A DNA stretch of 64,000 nucleotides from Dolomedes plantarius (taxonomy: Eukaryota; Arthropoda; Arachnida; Araneae; Dolomedidae). The translations under genes were made by a program, and so were the position numbers. The stretch's first letter is position 1. Each line of letters opens with the position of its first letter. The stretch spans positions 70,736,488 to 70,800,487 of the forward strand of contig OU015503.1 in NCBI GenBank assembly GCA_907164885.2, in the 5' to 3' direction. The notes beneath the pieces were generated by a model, which was not told the DNA's origin, searched no databases, and saw only the letters and a program-made list of their open reading frames with translations. Below, in pieces: positions 13,230 through 26,399 of the stretch.

Positions 13230-13230
<1 letters not shown>
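12585..13230. other. Unassigned moderately GC-richer sequence
   Basis: About 650 bp with no terminal repeats and only short frames. It looks less decayed than its surroundings and could be single-copy, but I cannot assign it. Confidence 0.4.
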
Positions 13231-13539
<309 letters not shown>

Positions 13540-14013
13540 AATATCCATTCTTAGGCCCATATTAGAATACATGCTATCCCACCCCGTAAGGAAAAGGTTA
13601 ACGAGTAGTTAGAATGCAACATTTGTTTTTATTTTTAAATCTTGAAAAATAAACAAGATTGGAGTCGAATAAGTCTGTTTCCTCAAATAGTATACTTACC
13701 ACTACAGAACTGGGGACTACAGGTCCTTGTTTGGCCTCTTTGAGCTACAAATGCTTTTGAATGTGAGTTGGTGGTACTTTTTTATAACTGCTGAGCAATT
13801 TTAACATTCATCCAAAGCCGAAACTGAATTATTTAAACCTCTGAAATTACAAGGTCCTGTCCGTCTTAGCCAAATAGTCTGTTTCAGTCGAATGAAGATT
13901 TACTATCGATACCACAGTTTATTTGAACCATTCGATCCTGTATTTTATTTCGTCACATTCAAACTCAAGGCAAACACAAGCAAAAAATAAATAAATAAAT
14001 ATATATAAATATA

Positions 14014-14077
14014 CTAGCTGAAAACCCACACTTCGCTACGGAGTACATTCAAAGTAAATACAACGGTCAATTAATGC

Positions 14078-14136
<59 letters not shown>

Positions 14137-14186
14137 ACAATAATAATAATAATAATAAATACGATGATCAATGTATACAATTGATG

Positions 14187-14267
<81 letters not shown>

Positions 14268-14895
14268 AAAATCGTAAGGAATATTTTTATAGACAAAATA
14301 ATGTAGAAGGAAATATTCAAATTAAATCTAATATAAAGAATACTAAAGAATATAGTACAGTTAATATAGTACAGTTTGTAGAACATATCTTTTACTATAT
14401 TTTAATATTTTTTTGGATAATGTCCAATCGTCTGCCGTATTATCAAGAAAAAAAAAGCATATTTTTTGTCTATTTAGTTGTTATGCACGTGACGATAAAT
14501 TTATTTAAAGTACCAGGAAAATATATCACGTGATCAGCATTTAATAAATAAAATTATAAAAATGAATCTTTAAAAATTCACCAAAAATCAGGAAATGGAG
14601 GTAAATATTCGAAAAAGATTTCATTTTAAAGGAATTTTTATGATCTTTCTCGTGATATAAATTTGTAACCCTCAAATTATTATTTTAAATGCAAATTTTA
14701 AAAAAGTTTAAAAAACAGCTTAAAAATTTGATTTTAAAAAATCTAAGAAGAAATTTTGAAAAATCTTCCTTAGTGCACCCCTACACTATAAGAAGAATCG
14801 CCATACAAATTTTCAGTCCTTTAGGTCCAGCGGTTTGGTCTGTGCGTTGTATGTCAGTCAGTGAGTCAGTTACGGAGCTATTTTATATATATAGA
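14014..14895 (-). mobile_element. Non-autonomous Helitron, family A copy 5 (minus)
   Basis: The CTAG end at 14014 and the 5' TC end at 14895 (minus: A^TC-TATATATATAAAATAG) are both intact. It is longer than its sisters because of (TA)n expansions at 14079-14131 and 14188-14264. Its 5' end lies five bases from the pogo-like element starting at 14900. Confidence 0.75.
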
Positions 14896-15191
14896 TATAC
14901 CGTGTTCCCTCTAAAATAAGACCTATTCTAATATTAATTTTTGCTCCAAAAGCGCTTATTTTCAGGTGATGTCTTTTTTTCATTCACAAAAGTTTTCACA
15001 TATTCATTTACAACAATCTATATTATTTCATATATTCATGTACAAAAATTTACATTTATTGAACTACAGTCATATCATCTTCTTCTCTAACTTCGCCATG
15101 AACCTCCAAACCCCAGCCTGAATTTCTCCCGACTTCATTTCCTGTAGAGGCATTGGACCTAATCTCTCATGTTTAGCAATAGAGCTGTCCT

Positions 15192-17000
15192 TTAATGAGC
15201 ACTTCTTGTCCATCTGTCAGTGATTTTATCCCGTGAATTCTTCACACAAGTCACAATCTCTAGCAGGCTACGCTTCACAAAGTTTCCACGTTTATTTCTC
15301 TCCATTCTATTTTCAGTGTAATCATTGATTTCCATGCTCAAATGGTCCTTAAATGGCTTGTTTATTGCAATATAAAGAGTCTGCAGATGGGCAGCCACTC
15401 CTGCGGGAATCATTATTTGATCCATTCTTCTTTCTGCAGGGAAGTTCTTCATGTCTTTAGTGAGGTGAGTGCTGGCTGAATCCCATACTAGAAGACATCT
15501 TTGGCCACCCCGCAAAACAAGTGGCAGTATTAAATCGCCTCACTTCCTTGGAACTGCTTGTGTGCATGAGGATTTTTGGTTTCAAGAACATAAATGCGGG
15601 GAAACGCGTCCCATCTTATATTCCTTGGCCTTAGTGAGGATTTGTAACGGGACTTTCTTTCCCGCCATACGAATTACCAAAATATAGGTAACACGTGCCC
15701 TTTCGTAATCAGTGGCGGGAATGTAGATTGAGGAGACACACCTCTGATCCATTGTCGTTTGAGATCCTTCACCAATAAACACTGCACTTTCACCCATAGT
15801 AATTATGGTGGACAGTTGGTATTTAGAAAAGTCGATGTGATCAACAAAGGAATTAAAAGCAAGTGCACGTTTAAGGGGGCATAGGACCTTGAAGCTCGAT
15901 GAAGTGACTATAAATATGGTCTAATTCTAACCAGAAAAACTCAAATAATATTAGAAAAAGAAATTTTCTTTCTTTATGCATATAAAGTACATATCTTTAA
16001 ATATTTTTTATTAAAAATGGAATCTAAAGTTAATTTTCAAATTAGCAGTTTAGAATTTTATACGATTAACTGGTGATTAAAAATCATAAAGTGCTGTGCG
16101 CATTATAAAATTGAGATGTATGCTTACAGAAAATAACTAATGGTTAGAATACACTTGTATTATATTTACCTGTAATATAAAACCAAATAATTGTAATAAA
16201 TATTAATTAATTAAAAATTGAGAATTAAATTGTAAAACTTCAAAAATTATCACAATTATTTGCATAATTTTTCCACATAAAAAAAGTATTCCAAAATGGC
16301 ACATTTTTCTCGTTTTAAAATGTGAAGTAACCATGAAATATACATATGAGTGTAGTTTTATAAGTTTCCTATTGATAGTTTAAAAGTAATTCTGCACGCA
16401 AACTAAAAATTAGCAGTTTATCATATAAAATTTTAAACTGCTAATTTGAAAACTACTTATAGATTTATAATTTCCATTTTTATATATGACCATATTTAAA
16501 GATATGTACTTATAGGTATAAAGAAAGAAAATTTCTTTTTCTAATATTATTTGAGTTTTTGTGGTTATAATTAGACCATATTTGTAGTCATTTCGTTGAG
16601 CTTCAAGGTCATGTTTCTCCTTAATAACTTCAGTATCATCCAGCTAGAACAGTGTTGTCAATCTTCTTAGAGACAGCTCATATCGCTTAAAGAAACCATC
16701 CATCCAGTGTTGCTTTGAATTCGTCCTGGGATATGTCTAACTGTGGTGCTATTGCAAGAGCAAATGCTTAAATATCAGTCCTACGGACAATCAAAGCCTT
16801 TACTCTTCTGTCAACAATCCATTTACAGGTGACGTCTTCCAACTTAGGAAATACTAGTTGCTGACTCTATCCACATTTGCGCTTCTTCGCATTTACTTCG
16901 TCAACCTGTTGACTGAGGTTATCGTACTCTAATCACCATTTACTTACCATTCGGAGATTCAAACTCTTTTCTTTGTTTTAAGATGCTTATTCCGGAAGTC
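15192..17000 (-). pseudogene. Broken pogo/Jerky-type DDE transposase
   Basis: Segments read 5' to 3' on the minus strand. Near 16680-16720, residues like FKRYELSLRR belong to the CENP-B/HTH tail. 15797-15582 has TMDQRCVSSIYIPATDYERA, then VRMAGKKVPLQILTKAK, matching the first half of the DDE core. 15515-15192 has LLVWDSASTHLTKDM, then AGVAAHLQTLYIAINKPFKD. In the family the last stretch is LQPLDVxxNKPFK, where the Asp is catalytic. Here Tyr stands in its place, so the protein is dead even apart from the stops and the insertion that cuts the frame near 15870. Confidence 0.7.
15875..16620. mobile_element. TTAA-flanked TIR element (MITE-like) nested in the pogo element
   Basis: TTAA at 15871-15874 and 16621-16624 flanks an element starting GGGGGCATAGGACCTTGAAG. 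Its end, inverted, reads GGAGAAACATGACCTTGAAG. Inverted arms extend about 170 bp (AATATTAGAAAAAGAAATTT and AGATATGTACTTA words recur inverted near 16500-16560). There is no ORF. TTAA targets occur in piggyBac and Kolobok elements. The GGGG start resembles the elements at 32375 and 52592. Confidence 0.7.
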
Positions 17001-17486
17001 CTCTGTGATTCCTTTCTTGTACTCGACGGAACAGCTCTCTTTTTTGCTCTCACCTTGTTTGGGGATCAAAACATTATTCACTTTAAATCTATTTTTAAAT
17101 CAAGTGTTAATTGAAGTCGTTCAAAACAGGAGTGGCAACAAAAGCTGTTAAGAATGATGGACTGCACAACAGTGACGAAAAATTACAGGTACAACATTCA
17201 AAAAATTTTTCTTTATTTCACACGAGTACATTAAGTACGTCCATTACAATACACTACGAATTGCATTATGAAGATTTCAATAAGTAACATTCACGTCCGT
17301 TCGTTATCAAGTGTGTACGTGTGTTGTAACTGTACTTCGATTGGTCATTCCGCAATAAGTCTGGCGTCTGTCTGGCTGACGATTTTAACTGGGGCTTATT
17401 TTTCGGGTAGGGCTTATAGTACGAGACTCCTGAAAATTTATGCTAGGGCATATATTCCGATTAGGTCTTAATTTCGGGGAAACACA

Positions 17487-17649
<163 letters not shown>

Positions 17650-17659
17650 GGTTGCTATG

Positions 17660-18430
17660 ACTGGTGCAATGGATTTGTTGGAAAGCTAATTAGTTATCAT
17701 TGGTAAATAGTAGATATCTATGCTAATGCCAAGAAAAACACCGTATTTTCCTGTACAGTGCAGATAAAATGTCTCTAATAGTTATGACTACTAATAGTTC
17801 TGACTCTAATAGTTCTCACTTTCTAATAGTTTTGACTACAGCCTCTGATTCAGTACAAATCGAATATCATCCCATATGTAAAAAAAGAAAATAGCATCTT
17901 TCCGTTAATTACACAGTTCACGCAACAATATATATATTACTGACTATTCATTAGAATTTTATACAGCACATAACTAAAACAACGAAACTCGCGGCACACG
18001 GGATTTTACGGGCGAGAGAAAGCAAAGCATTAAAATTAATCTGGGATGCCTTCTCTTTCCTAAAAGAAGCTTTTAGAAAGCATGAATGACGCAACCCTCC
18101 ACTGTTCGATTATCATCGTGTTGCCGTGGAAACGCTTGTCTACTAACATATTTCAAGTCCTCAAATCAATTAGCCGAATTTTAACTCTAAGTTCCGGGCT
18201 AATTAGCCCTCATATACCAAAAGATGACCGTAGGGCTATCAATTTATCAATATAATAAAACGTCGAGGACTGCTAACACTCTTCAGCGAGATTCTATCAT
18301 TATCAGGATGATAGGGAGACATTTTTTGCACTGTACAGGAAAATACGGTGTTTTTTCTTGGCATTAGCATAGATATCTACTATTTACCAATGATAAATAA
18401 TTAGCTTTTCAACAAATCCATTGCACCAGT
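17660..18430. mobile_element. Non-autonomous TIR element, about 770 bp
   Basis: The first bases ACTGGTGCAATGGATTTGTT match the inverted last bases (18411-18430). The pairing extends about 115 bp inward through GCTAATTA, GATATCTATGCTAATGCCAA and CCTGTACAGTGCA. The centre has short tandem CTAATAGTT(A/C)TGACT copies at 17774-17840. No transposase. It abuts (TA)n on both sides, and the superfamily is uncertain. Confidence 0.7.
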
Positions 18431-18452
18431 TATATATATATATATATATATA

Positions 18453-19372
18453 CAACCTCTGACAATAAAGTTCGGTGAATGAAGTCAGAACGGCCGATCT
18501 GGCAACACTGGCGAAATAAAACTCTGCACCTGCGTATAGGTAGGTGTTGACCATCTGCCCCCACCGTTGTTCAGTTGAGCGTCGTTTGTGTTCCGTGTAA
18601 GACTTGTTTCACAAACTGCTTGTTTAGTGCGTTTGTTTCGTGCGACAAATCGTTACCCAGAATTTAGGGATGAGGAAAACGTGTTGTCGTCTTGTGCCAC
18701 ATCACTTGGATGACGATCATAAGCAGGCACGTTTAGAGGCTTCACAGGATTTTGTCGAAACGGCGGATGCGACATCAAACTTCTTGAACTATATTGTCAC
18801 TGAGGATGAGTCCTGTTGTCTCAGGTACGACCCTGAAACGAAACGGCAAAACATGGAATGGCGTTCTCCTGCATCACCTCGTCGGAAAAAGTTCAGAGCA
18901 GAAAAATCACGCATCAAAACGAAGCTCATTACCTTTTTTGATAGTCAAGGCATTATCCACAAGGAATTTCTACCTGAGGGCACGACGATGAATGCTGAAG
19001 TGTACATTGAAATTTTGACCCGTTTCACCTCAGTGACAATACAGTTCAAGAAGTTTGGTGTGGCCGTTTCGACAAAATCCTGTGAAGCCTCTAAACGTGC
19101 CTGCTTGTGATCGTCATACAAGTGATGTGGCACAAGACGACAACACGTTTTTCTCATCCCTAAATTCTGGGTAACGATTTGTCGCACGGAACAAACGCAC
19201 TAAACAAGCACTTTGTAAAACAAGTGTTACACGGAACACAAACGACGCTCAACTGAACAACGGTGGGGGCAGATGGTCAACACCTACCTCTACGCAGGTG
19301 CAGCGTTTTGTTTCGCCAGTGTTGCCAGATCGGCCGTTCTGACTTCATTCACCGAACTTTATTGTCAGAGGT

Positions 19373-19374
<2 letters not shown>
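18453..19374. mobile_element. Fold-back mariner-derived element with 350-bp inverted arms
   Basis: TA sites at 18451-18452 and 19375-19376 flank the element. The left arm 18453-18805 and right arm 19027-19374 are near-perfect inverted copies, starting CAACCTCTGACAATAAAGTT. Each arm includes the N-terminal part of the transposase gene, so an open frame starting MRQIVTQNLGMRKTCC reads inward from both ends. About 220 bp lie between the arms. Confidence 0.85.
18640..19030 (+). pseudogene. Internally rearranged mariner transposase fragment
   Basis: The frame encodes the segment before and around the first catalytic Asp: RLVPHHLDDDHKQARLEASQ, then NYIVTEDESCCLRYDPETKR and FDSQGIIHKEFLPEGTTMNA. 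In mariners this is VTGDE(S/T)W...YDPETKRQSMEW, so TEDES carries the Asp. The parts with the second and third Asp (HDNA, SPDLAP) are absent. After VYIEILTRF the sequence turns into the inverted copy of its own upstream half. A functional protein cannot be made. ITm family membership is secure. Confidence 0.75.

Positions 19375-19446
<72 letters not shown>
19375..19446. repeat. (TA)n tract
   Basis: TA dinucleotide between the fold-back mariner and the miniature element at 19447. Confidence 0.97.
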
Positions 19447-19449
<3 letters not shown>

Positions 19450-19617
19450 TGGAATCTCGATCGAGCGTTCACCGAATCATCGTTTTCTCGTATGTGTCGC
19501 TTACTTCACTCAGTTCCAACGATAATATTGCTTTGTTATGTTCCCGCATCTATCGTTTTCCCACGTTGATCGTTCAGTTCAGTCGGTCCCTTCATAAACG
19601 ATAGATCGAGATTCAAC

Positions 19618-19620
<3 letters not shown>
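19447..19620. mobile_element. Pogo/Tigger-type MITE, 174 bp
   Basis: The left end CAGTGGAATCTCGATCGAGC and the inverted right end (CAGTTGAATCTCGATCTATC) form terminal repeats in (TA)n DNA. It has no coding capacity. The CAGTGGAA(T/C)CTCGAT start is the common Tigger/pogo style end. Confidence 0.65.
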
Positions 19621-20921
<1,301 letters not shown>

Positions 20922-21521
20922 CTGAAGTGCAAACATAATATTGTCGGTCTGTTTTCGGTTTCAGAATCTATATTAAATTTCTTTGATAGCTATGCTACAA
21001 GAAAACTGTGAGGCTCTTGGTTTTGTTTTAGTTTACATTCCATGTCTTCATTCGCACATTGTTTTGGTATTGTTCATGATTTTTATTATACTCTCAGCTT
21101 CATTTTGAAGTATTATATGACTGTCCTTCATATATCGTTGTATCTTAATCAACATCTTACACACATCTCCATATTGATGTGCGTACTTGTGTGATATAAA
21201 TTTTCAACTAGTTTAAAAATTTGACATTATTTATATAAAATTTGAATGTTTGGTTGCATCCACCTCCTCTATATAAGAGTTATGAAGAAGTCAAAATAAT
21301 TTCAATACATCTTTGAAATTTATTTATTGGACATAATTTAATTCTACATTTTTATGTTAAGGATATTAATGATTCATTAGTTTTCAGCGAAATATCTTGG
21401 GTACGCTCCAGTCTTCTATGTAGTAGTCATATTAGTTTCTCTCAGCCCAGTGCTAACCTATGGAGAAATGTTTTCCAATCATTGTCGACTTATATATGTG
21501 TGTGTCTATATATGTTATGTA

Positions 21522-21640
<119 letters not shown>

Positions 21641-22146
21641 ATGTTGGTATGCAATTCTAGAAGCATAAACTATAATTAACTATACTAATTAGGGTTAAAA
21701 TCAAGCAAATTAGAGCAGAACGATAATTTGCTATTAGAAATTCTAGCGTTTTCCCGTTCAGGAAATAGGTTGTCTTTCTCAGCGGATAGTTCATGGTTAT
21801 CGATAATTAATTGTTCCCACGTGCTCGGAATGATGCAATCTCGAACAGTCAAAGGCGCGTGATGACGCTCACCAGTGACGCTCGCCCATTTGCATAACGC
21901 ACGTTTTGCATAACGCACGTAGAGAACAAAGAATTAGATTAAGGATTATTTTTTGGAGAGGTAGGATGCGCCTGTCGTGAGCTCAGTTCATGATGGGAAA
22001 TATCAGCTTAGCGGATTGATTTGAACTTAATTAATGTTAATAAAGTCTTAGGTGTAATTTAAAAAGTTTTCCTTTGACCCAGGCCTTAATGATGACTGCC
22101 TTTTAGATTAATTATGTAGATAAAGGTCACGTGGTGTAATCACCAT

Positions 22147-22148
<2 letters not shown>

Positions 22149-22223
<75 letters not shown>

Positions 22224-22232
22224 ATGTGTAAA
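22149..22232. repeat. Compound microsatellite (TA)n(TG)n
   Basis: About 60 bp of TA dinucleotide passes into a TG dinucleotide run and TATATACATG variants. Confidence 0.96.
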
Positions 22233-22744
22233 TGTATATATACATGTATAAAAATAAGTACACATACAAATATATAACCTTTAAATTCAAAATTAATTTT
22301 TAAATTACACCCCGTAATAGAATAACTTTTTACTCTACTATCTCATCAATTTTAGGAAGTTCGTCTCCCAAAGGAAACGGTGTGCGTTTAAAACACAGTA
22401 TACCACATTTTTTCCAATCCGAATCATTTAAATTTTAAAATATTGTTTTCGTTTCTTTTTAAGAACGTGAAAGATATCTAAATTAAAGCATTCTTTCTCT
22501 GATACCGAGTAAAATTTTAAAAAAAAATTCAATCCAAGTCGACAATCACTGGAAAACTTTTCTCCATACGTTAACACTGAGCTGAGCGAATTCAATACGT
22601 TCAAAGCTTAAACCTTAAGCTTTTAGCTGCCTTCAGCATGCGTGAAGCATTGTTACGTCTGCCATTAATTCAACGTACAGTCATAGGTAAGTTTCGGCAA
22701 TCACTGGAAAACTATTCTCCATAGGTCGACACGAGACGCGAGAA

Positions 22745-23411
22745 TCCATTATGTTTACTACTACTTTAGTTTTGGGCACACAAAACACTGACTCTATTTC
22801 ACAGACTTGGAGCCTCTGAGAGCAGCATTATAAAGTAGATTTCGTTTTACTTAAAATAGTTTGGCTGTATTCTAGGGAGGCCTTCACAAATCAGGACCTA
22901 TGGCTACAACAATCTATTTCCACGCGTACGACAGTCACACTTCAGTGACCATCGATACGTTTGGTCACCGAGGTGAGACCATCGTAACTGAGGTGTGACC
23001 CTCATTCAATGACCATCGTATCAGTGATCACTGGGGTCACACCGTAGGGGGATGAATTACAGAAAGCAATTCATTCTACTTAATTGGGTCAGTAGCAACA
23101 TAATTTGTACTCTATGATACAGGAAAGACCAAGTTCATAATCATGATTTTATGCCAAGTAATGTTTATTGGGAATAAGGTACTCCCTTTGCAGCTCATAT
23201 TATATCACTGCAGACTCAATGAGAAAAATGAGACATTTTATCTTATTTGACTTTCGTTATATAAACATGTGTAATCAGAAAATCGAGAAGCATCCCCCGA
23301 ATTTTCAATCTGTCTAATTAGAAGCGCAATTCTGGTTTTATATTCTTCGAATCAACGGTCTATATTTAATATCATTTGTAGTTTGAGACATCATTTTTTC
23401 GTCTTTCTTTA
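22745..23411. other. Unassigned sequence with a cluster of TGACC/GGTCA words
   Basis: 22930-23045 holds repeated CAGTGACCATCG, GGTCACCGAGGTGAGACC, GAGGTGTGACC, AATGACCATCG and GGGGTCACACC, in both orientations. The rest shows nothing I recognise. Confidence 0.45.
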
Positions 23412-23413
23412 TA

Positions 23414-24809
23414 CACTGCTGGCCACCCAAATGGCAACACCAAGAAAGACAAGAGATATCACAACAAAATTTATTTTGTAGATAACATGTTAACCAAGTA
23501 TCAAATGATTAAATTTATAGACTAATGTGAAGTGTGGTTCCTGCCAAAATCAGTAGCCAGAGTTGCCGCCATTGTTGGAGATCACCGCTGCCACACGCCT
23601 CGGCATTGATTCAAAGAGACTTTGGAGGAGTTCTTGGGGTACAGCAGACCAAGCAGCTTCCACACGTTCCCAAAGTTGATCTGCTGTAGCAGCTGGGGAT
23701 GGAATCTGGGTCAATCGTAGAGCAACCATGGACCACATGTTTTCTATCGGCGAAAGATCCGGAGAGCGAGGCGGCCAGGGAAGCAATTCCATCTGGCGAT
23801 TGACGAAGAACGGTTGGACAATGCGTGCCACGTGTGGTCGCGCATTATCCTGTTGAAATATGGCTGTGGGCAAGCCCTGAAGGTAAGGAAAGACAACTGG
23901 CTCCAACACCTCGGAGATGTAGCGCTGGCTGTTTAAAGTACCGGCAATGCGTACTAGAGGTGCGTACTTCCGCCCCATACCATAATACCCGGTGCAGGAC
24001 CAGCGTGGCGGTGCATAAAGCAGCTGTTCAGCATCCTCTCTTCACGGTGTCTCCAGACTCGAATGCGACCATCGTGGTGTTGCAGACAGAAGGGTGACTC
24101 GTCAGTAAAGACAATTTCATTCTATTCTGCCGTCCACATCCTTCTGTCATCGCACCATTGGCGGCGGAGACGTCTGTGGTTCTGCGTCAAGGGTAGACAA
24201 AGCAATGGACGTCTTGCGGACAGACCACTCTGCTGTAAACGGCGTCGAATGGTACGCGCAGACACTGGATGATGCGTTACAGACTGCATGTGCTGTGCTA
24301 TGGTTCGTGATGTGACTGAGCGATCCGTCACTGTCATGCGCACAATTTGCCTGTCATCATTTGAAGTAGTGCACAGAGGTGGATGCGATCGAGCACGCTG
24401 GTCCGTCGTACCCTCCTGCATCCAACGATCACATATCCGCATTACAGTTGTTTGGTTTCTTCCAACACGACTACCGATTTCTCTGAAAAATAATCCACAA
24501 TCTCGGTAGGCCACCATTCTTCCTCTGTCGAACTCGGATACTTGATCAAAAGATGATCGCTGTTTTCAACGAGGCATAATTGATCGTTTTTTTGAAAAAA
24601 CCACAAGAAAAACACAATTGCCGAACTTGAAAACGTCGAAATCTCCAAGCCTTAAATAGCTCTTTGAAGTGGCGCCACAGGCGCGCGTGATGTGCGTCTG
24701 CGCTGAAATTCTAATCATTTGCATATCTCACCTCCGCTAATGCATGTTGTAAATTTCATGTTATTTGCATGTTTCCTTCAGGGTGTTGCAATTACGTTGG
24801 CCAGCAGTG
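23414..24809 (-). mobile_element. Tc1-like element, family X copy 1
   Basis: TA at 23412-23413 and 24810-24811 flanks terminal inverted repeats CACTGCTGGCCACCCAAAT and (inverted) CACTGCTGGCCAACGTAAT, ending in GCAACACC. At about 1.4 kb it is full length for Tc1. The transposase on the minus strand is broken. Confidence 0.9.
23550..24577 (-). pseudogene. Tc1-like transposase, family X copy 1 (inactive)
   Basis: The start at 24577 reads MPR then TGA (codon 4, where copies 2 and 3 have CGA). The frame resumes with SSFDQVSEFDRGR, a PAIRED-like helix-turn-helix (EIGSRVGRNQTTVMRICDRW) and ARTIRRRLQQSGLSARRP. A second stop (TAG) replaces Trp in TAEWNEIV at about 24120. FTDES (first Asp), FQQDNARPH (second Asp) and SPIENMW (Glu) are all present, the DD34E triad of Tc1. 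A net 13-bp loss after VWGG shifts the frame near 23970, and the same indel is in copy 2. Confidence 0.88.
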
Positions 24810-24921
24810 TATAAATAAGACTAATCCGTGTAAAACTAACATCTGTAATAATTAACAAAATTAATAATAACGAGGGTTAAACCTTAGTACAAGACTCAGT
24901 ATATATATATATATATATATA

Positions 24922-25108
24922 CAGTTGGCTCTCTGTTTAACGACTTTCAAGGGACCGTGGAAAATCGTCCTTAAGTAGAGATCGTCCTTAAACAGAATTT
25001 GTGAAAAAGCAACATTTCCCATAACGTCGGAGGAGCTGGGACTGGGAAATATCGTCTTTAAATAGAGATCGTCGTTAAGTAGAGCATCGTTAATCAGAGA
25101 GCCAACTG
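24922..25108. mobile_element. Pogo-type MITE, 187 bp
   Basis: The left end CAGTTGGCTCTCTGTTTAAC and the inverted right end (CAGTTGGCTCTCTGATTAAC) are flanked by TA at 24920-24921 and 25109-25110 within (TA)n DNA. Its right half (25013-25108) is shared with 6983-7078. No coding. Confidence 0.8.
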
Positions 25109-25366
25109 TATATATATATATATATATATACATTTCGTAATCTTTACACATTTTAAAAATTTATAAAAAAAAAAGTATGCAATGTAGGAACGGGAAATTT
25201 TCAGATGTGTTACCGCATATAGTATTAGAGTTCTTTTGTGTCAAAAAAAAGTTCAACAGATGTCGAAAGTTGTTCCGTGAAAACGATTGTTTAAAAATGG
25301 CTAAAATATTAAATGGCTTTTTTGCTGCCCATAAGATTTCTTATTTATATCCCCAAAATCATCGGG

Positions 25367-25692
25367 CAACAAGACCGTGCACGGCCTCATTGGGGTATGA
25401 TTGTACGAGAATTTTTAAATGAGGAATTTCCAAACAGGTGGATTGGATGAGACAGTCCTATCCAAAGACCACTTGGTCTCCAGACATTAAACCTCTTGAC
25501 TTTTTTCTTTGGGCATTTGCCGAAAACAAAATTTTTTCAGCAAAAGTGGACAGTCTTTAAGAACTTAAAAATCGCACAATTGCTGCAAAGACATGTGTTA
25601 CGGAATCCATTTCGGAGCGCATATGGGCTGAAATGGATTACCGACTGGATAGTCTCCGCATCACAAAAGGAGAAAATATTGAAATTTATTGA
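25367..25692 (+). pseudogene. C-terminal part of a mariner-type DDE transposase
   Basis: The frame starting at 25367 reads QQDRARPHWGMIVREFLNEE, then FPNRWIG* (TGA). After a frameshift near 25460 it reads [59 protein letters not shown] and stops at 25692. QQDxARPH carries the second catalytic Asp and [10 protein letters not shown] the third region, the usual order of Tc1/mariner proteins. The first third of the protein and both element ends are missing. Two stops plus the frameshift make it dead. Confidence 0.7.
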
Positions 25693-25716
25693 CTATACTA
25701 AAAAAAAGCTTTCATG

Positions 25717-25938
<222 letters not shown>

Positions 25939-26242
25939 TAGCTGAAGTACCCGGCGTTGCCCAGGATTTTAAGTATGTATGTTATCAAAATCAATTTAAA
26001 AACTAAACACAGTATAAATAACATAGAAAAAAACACATGAAATGTTACACTCATCTCAGAATTTTGGTAGATTCAGCATTTCATAATTGTTCGACTAAAA
26101 GCTGAAAAGTAAAAATGTCAAAATATTGTCAATTTTGTTAGTCTCAATTTTGTTACAGCACACCTTACTAATAAATTAATTCATACAGTACAACAAACAC
26201 TTCAATAGCATGCAATTTCATACAGTATACTTAATTCGGTTC

Positions 26243-26375
26243 CATAAGTTAACTAATGAAATGCATTGCATTTCATTGTTAACTTATGAAACAAACTGCA
26301 TTCCAGTTTGTTGTACCAGATACGGCTTTTCGCTTTACGGCCAACTTTTCCGGAACTTATCTAGGCCGTAAAGCG
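26243..26375. repeat. Cluster of three inverted repeats
   Basis: 26243-26288 is a 46-bp near-perfect palindrome (CATAAGTTAAC...AATGAAATGCA and its reverse, one bulge). It is followed by ACAAACTG/CAGTTTGT at about 26291-26312. Third, CGCTTTACGGCC at 26331-26342 pairs with GGCCGTAAAGCG at 26364-26375. Confidence 0.85.
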
Positions 26376-26399
26376 AGGTATGGGTGTATTATTTAACCC

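Noticed and set aside
23825..24509. Plus-strand frames opposite Tc1 copy 1, and minus-strand frames opposite copies 2 and 3
   Set aside because: They are antisense shadows of the transposase gene. The same shadows appear at every copy.
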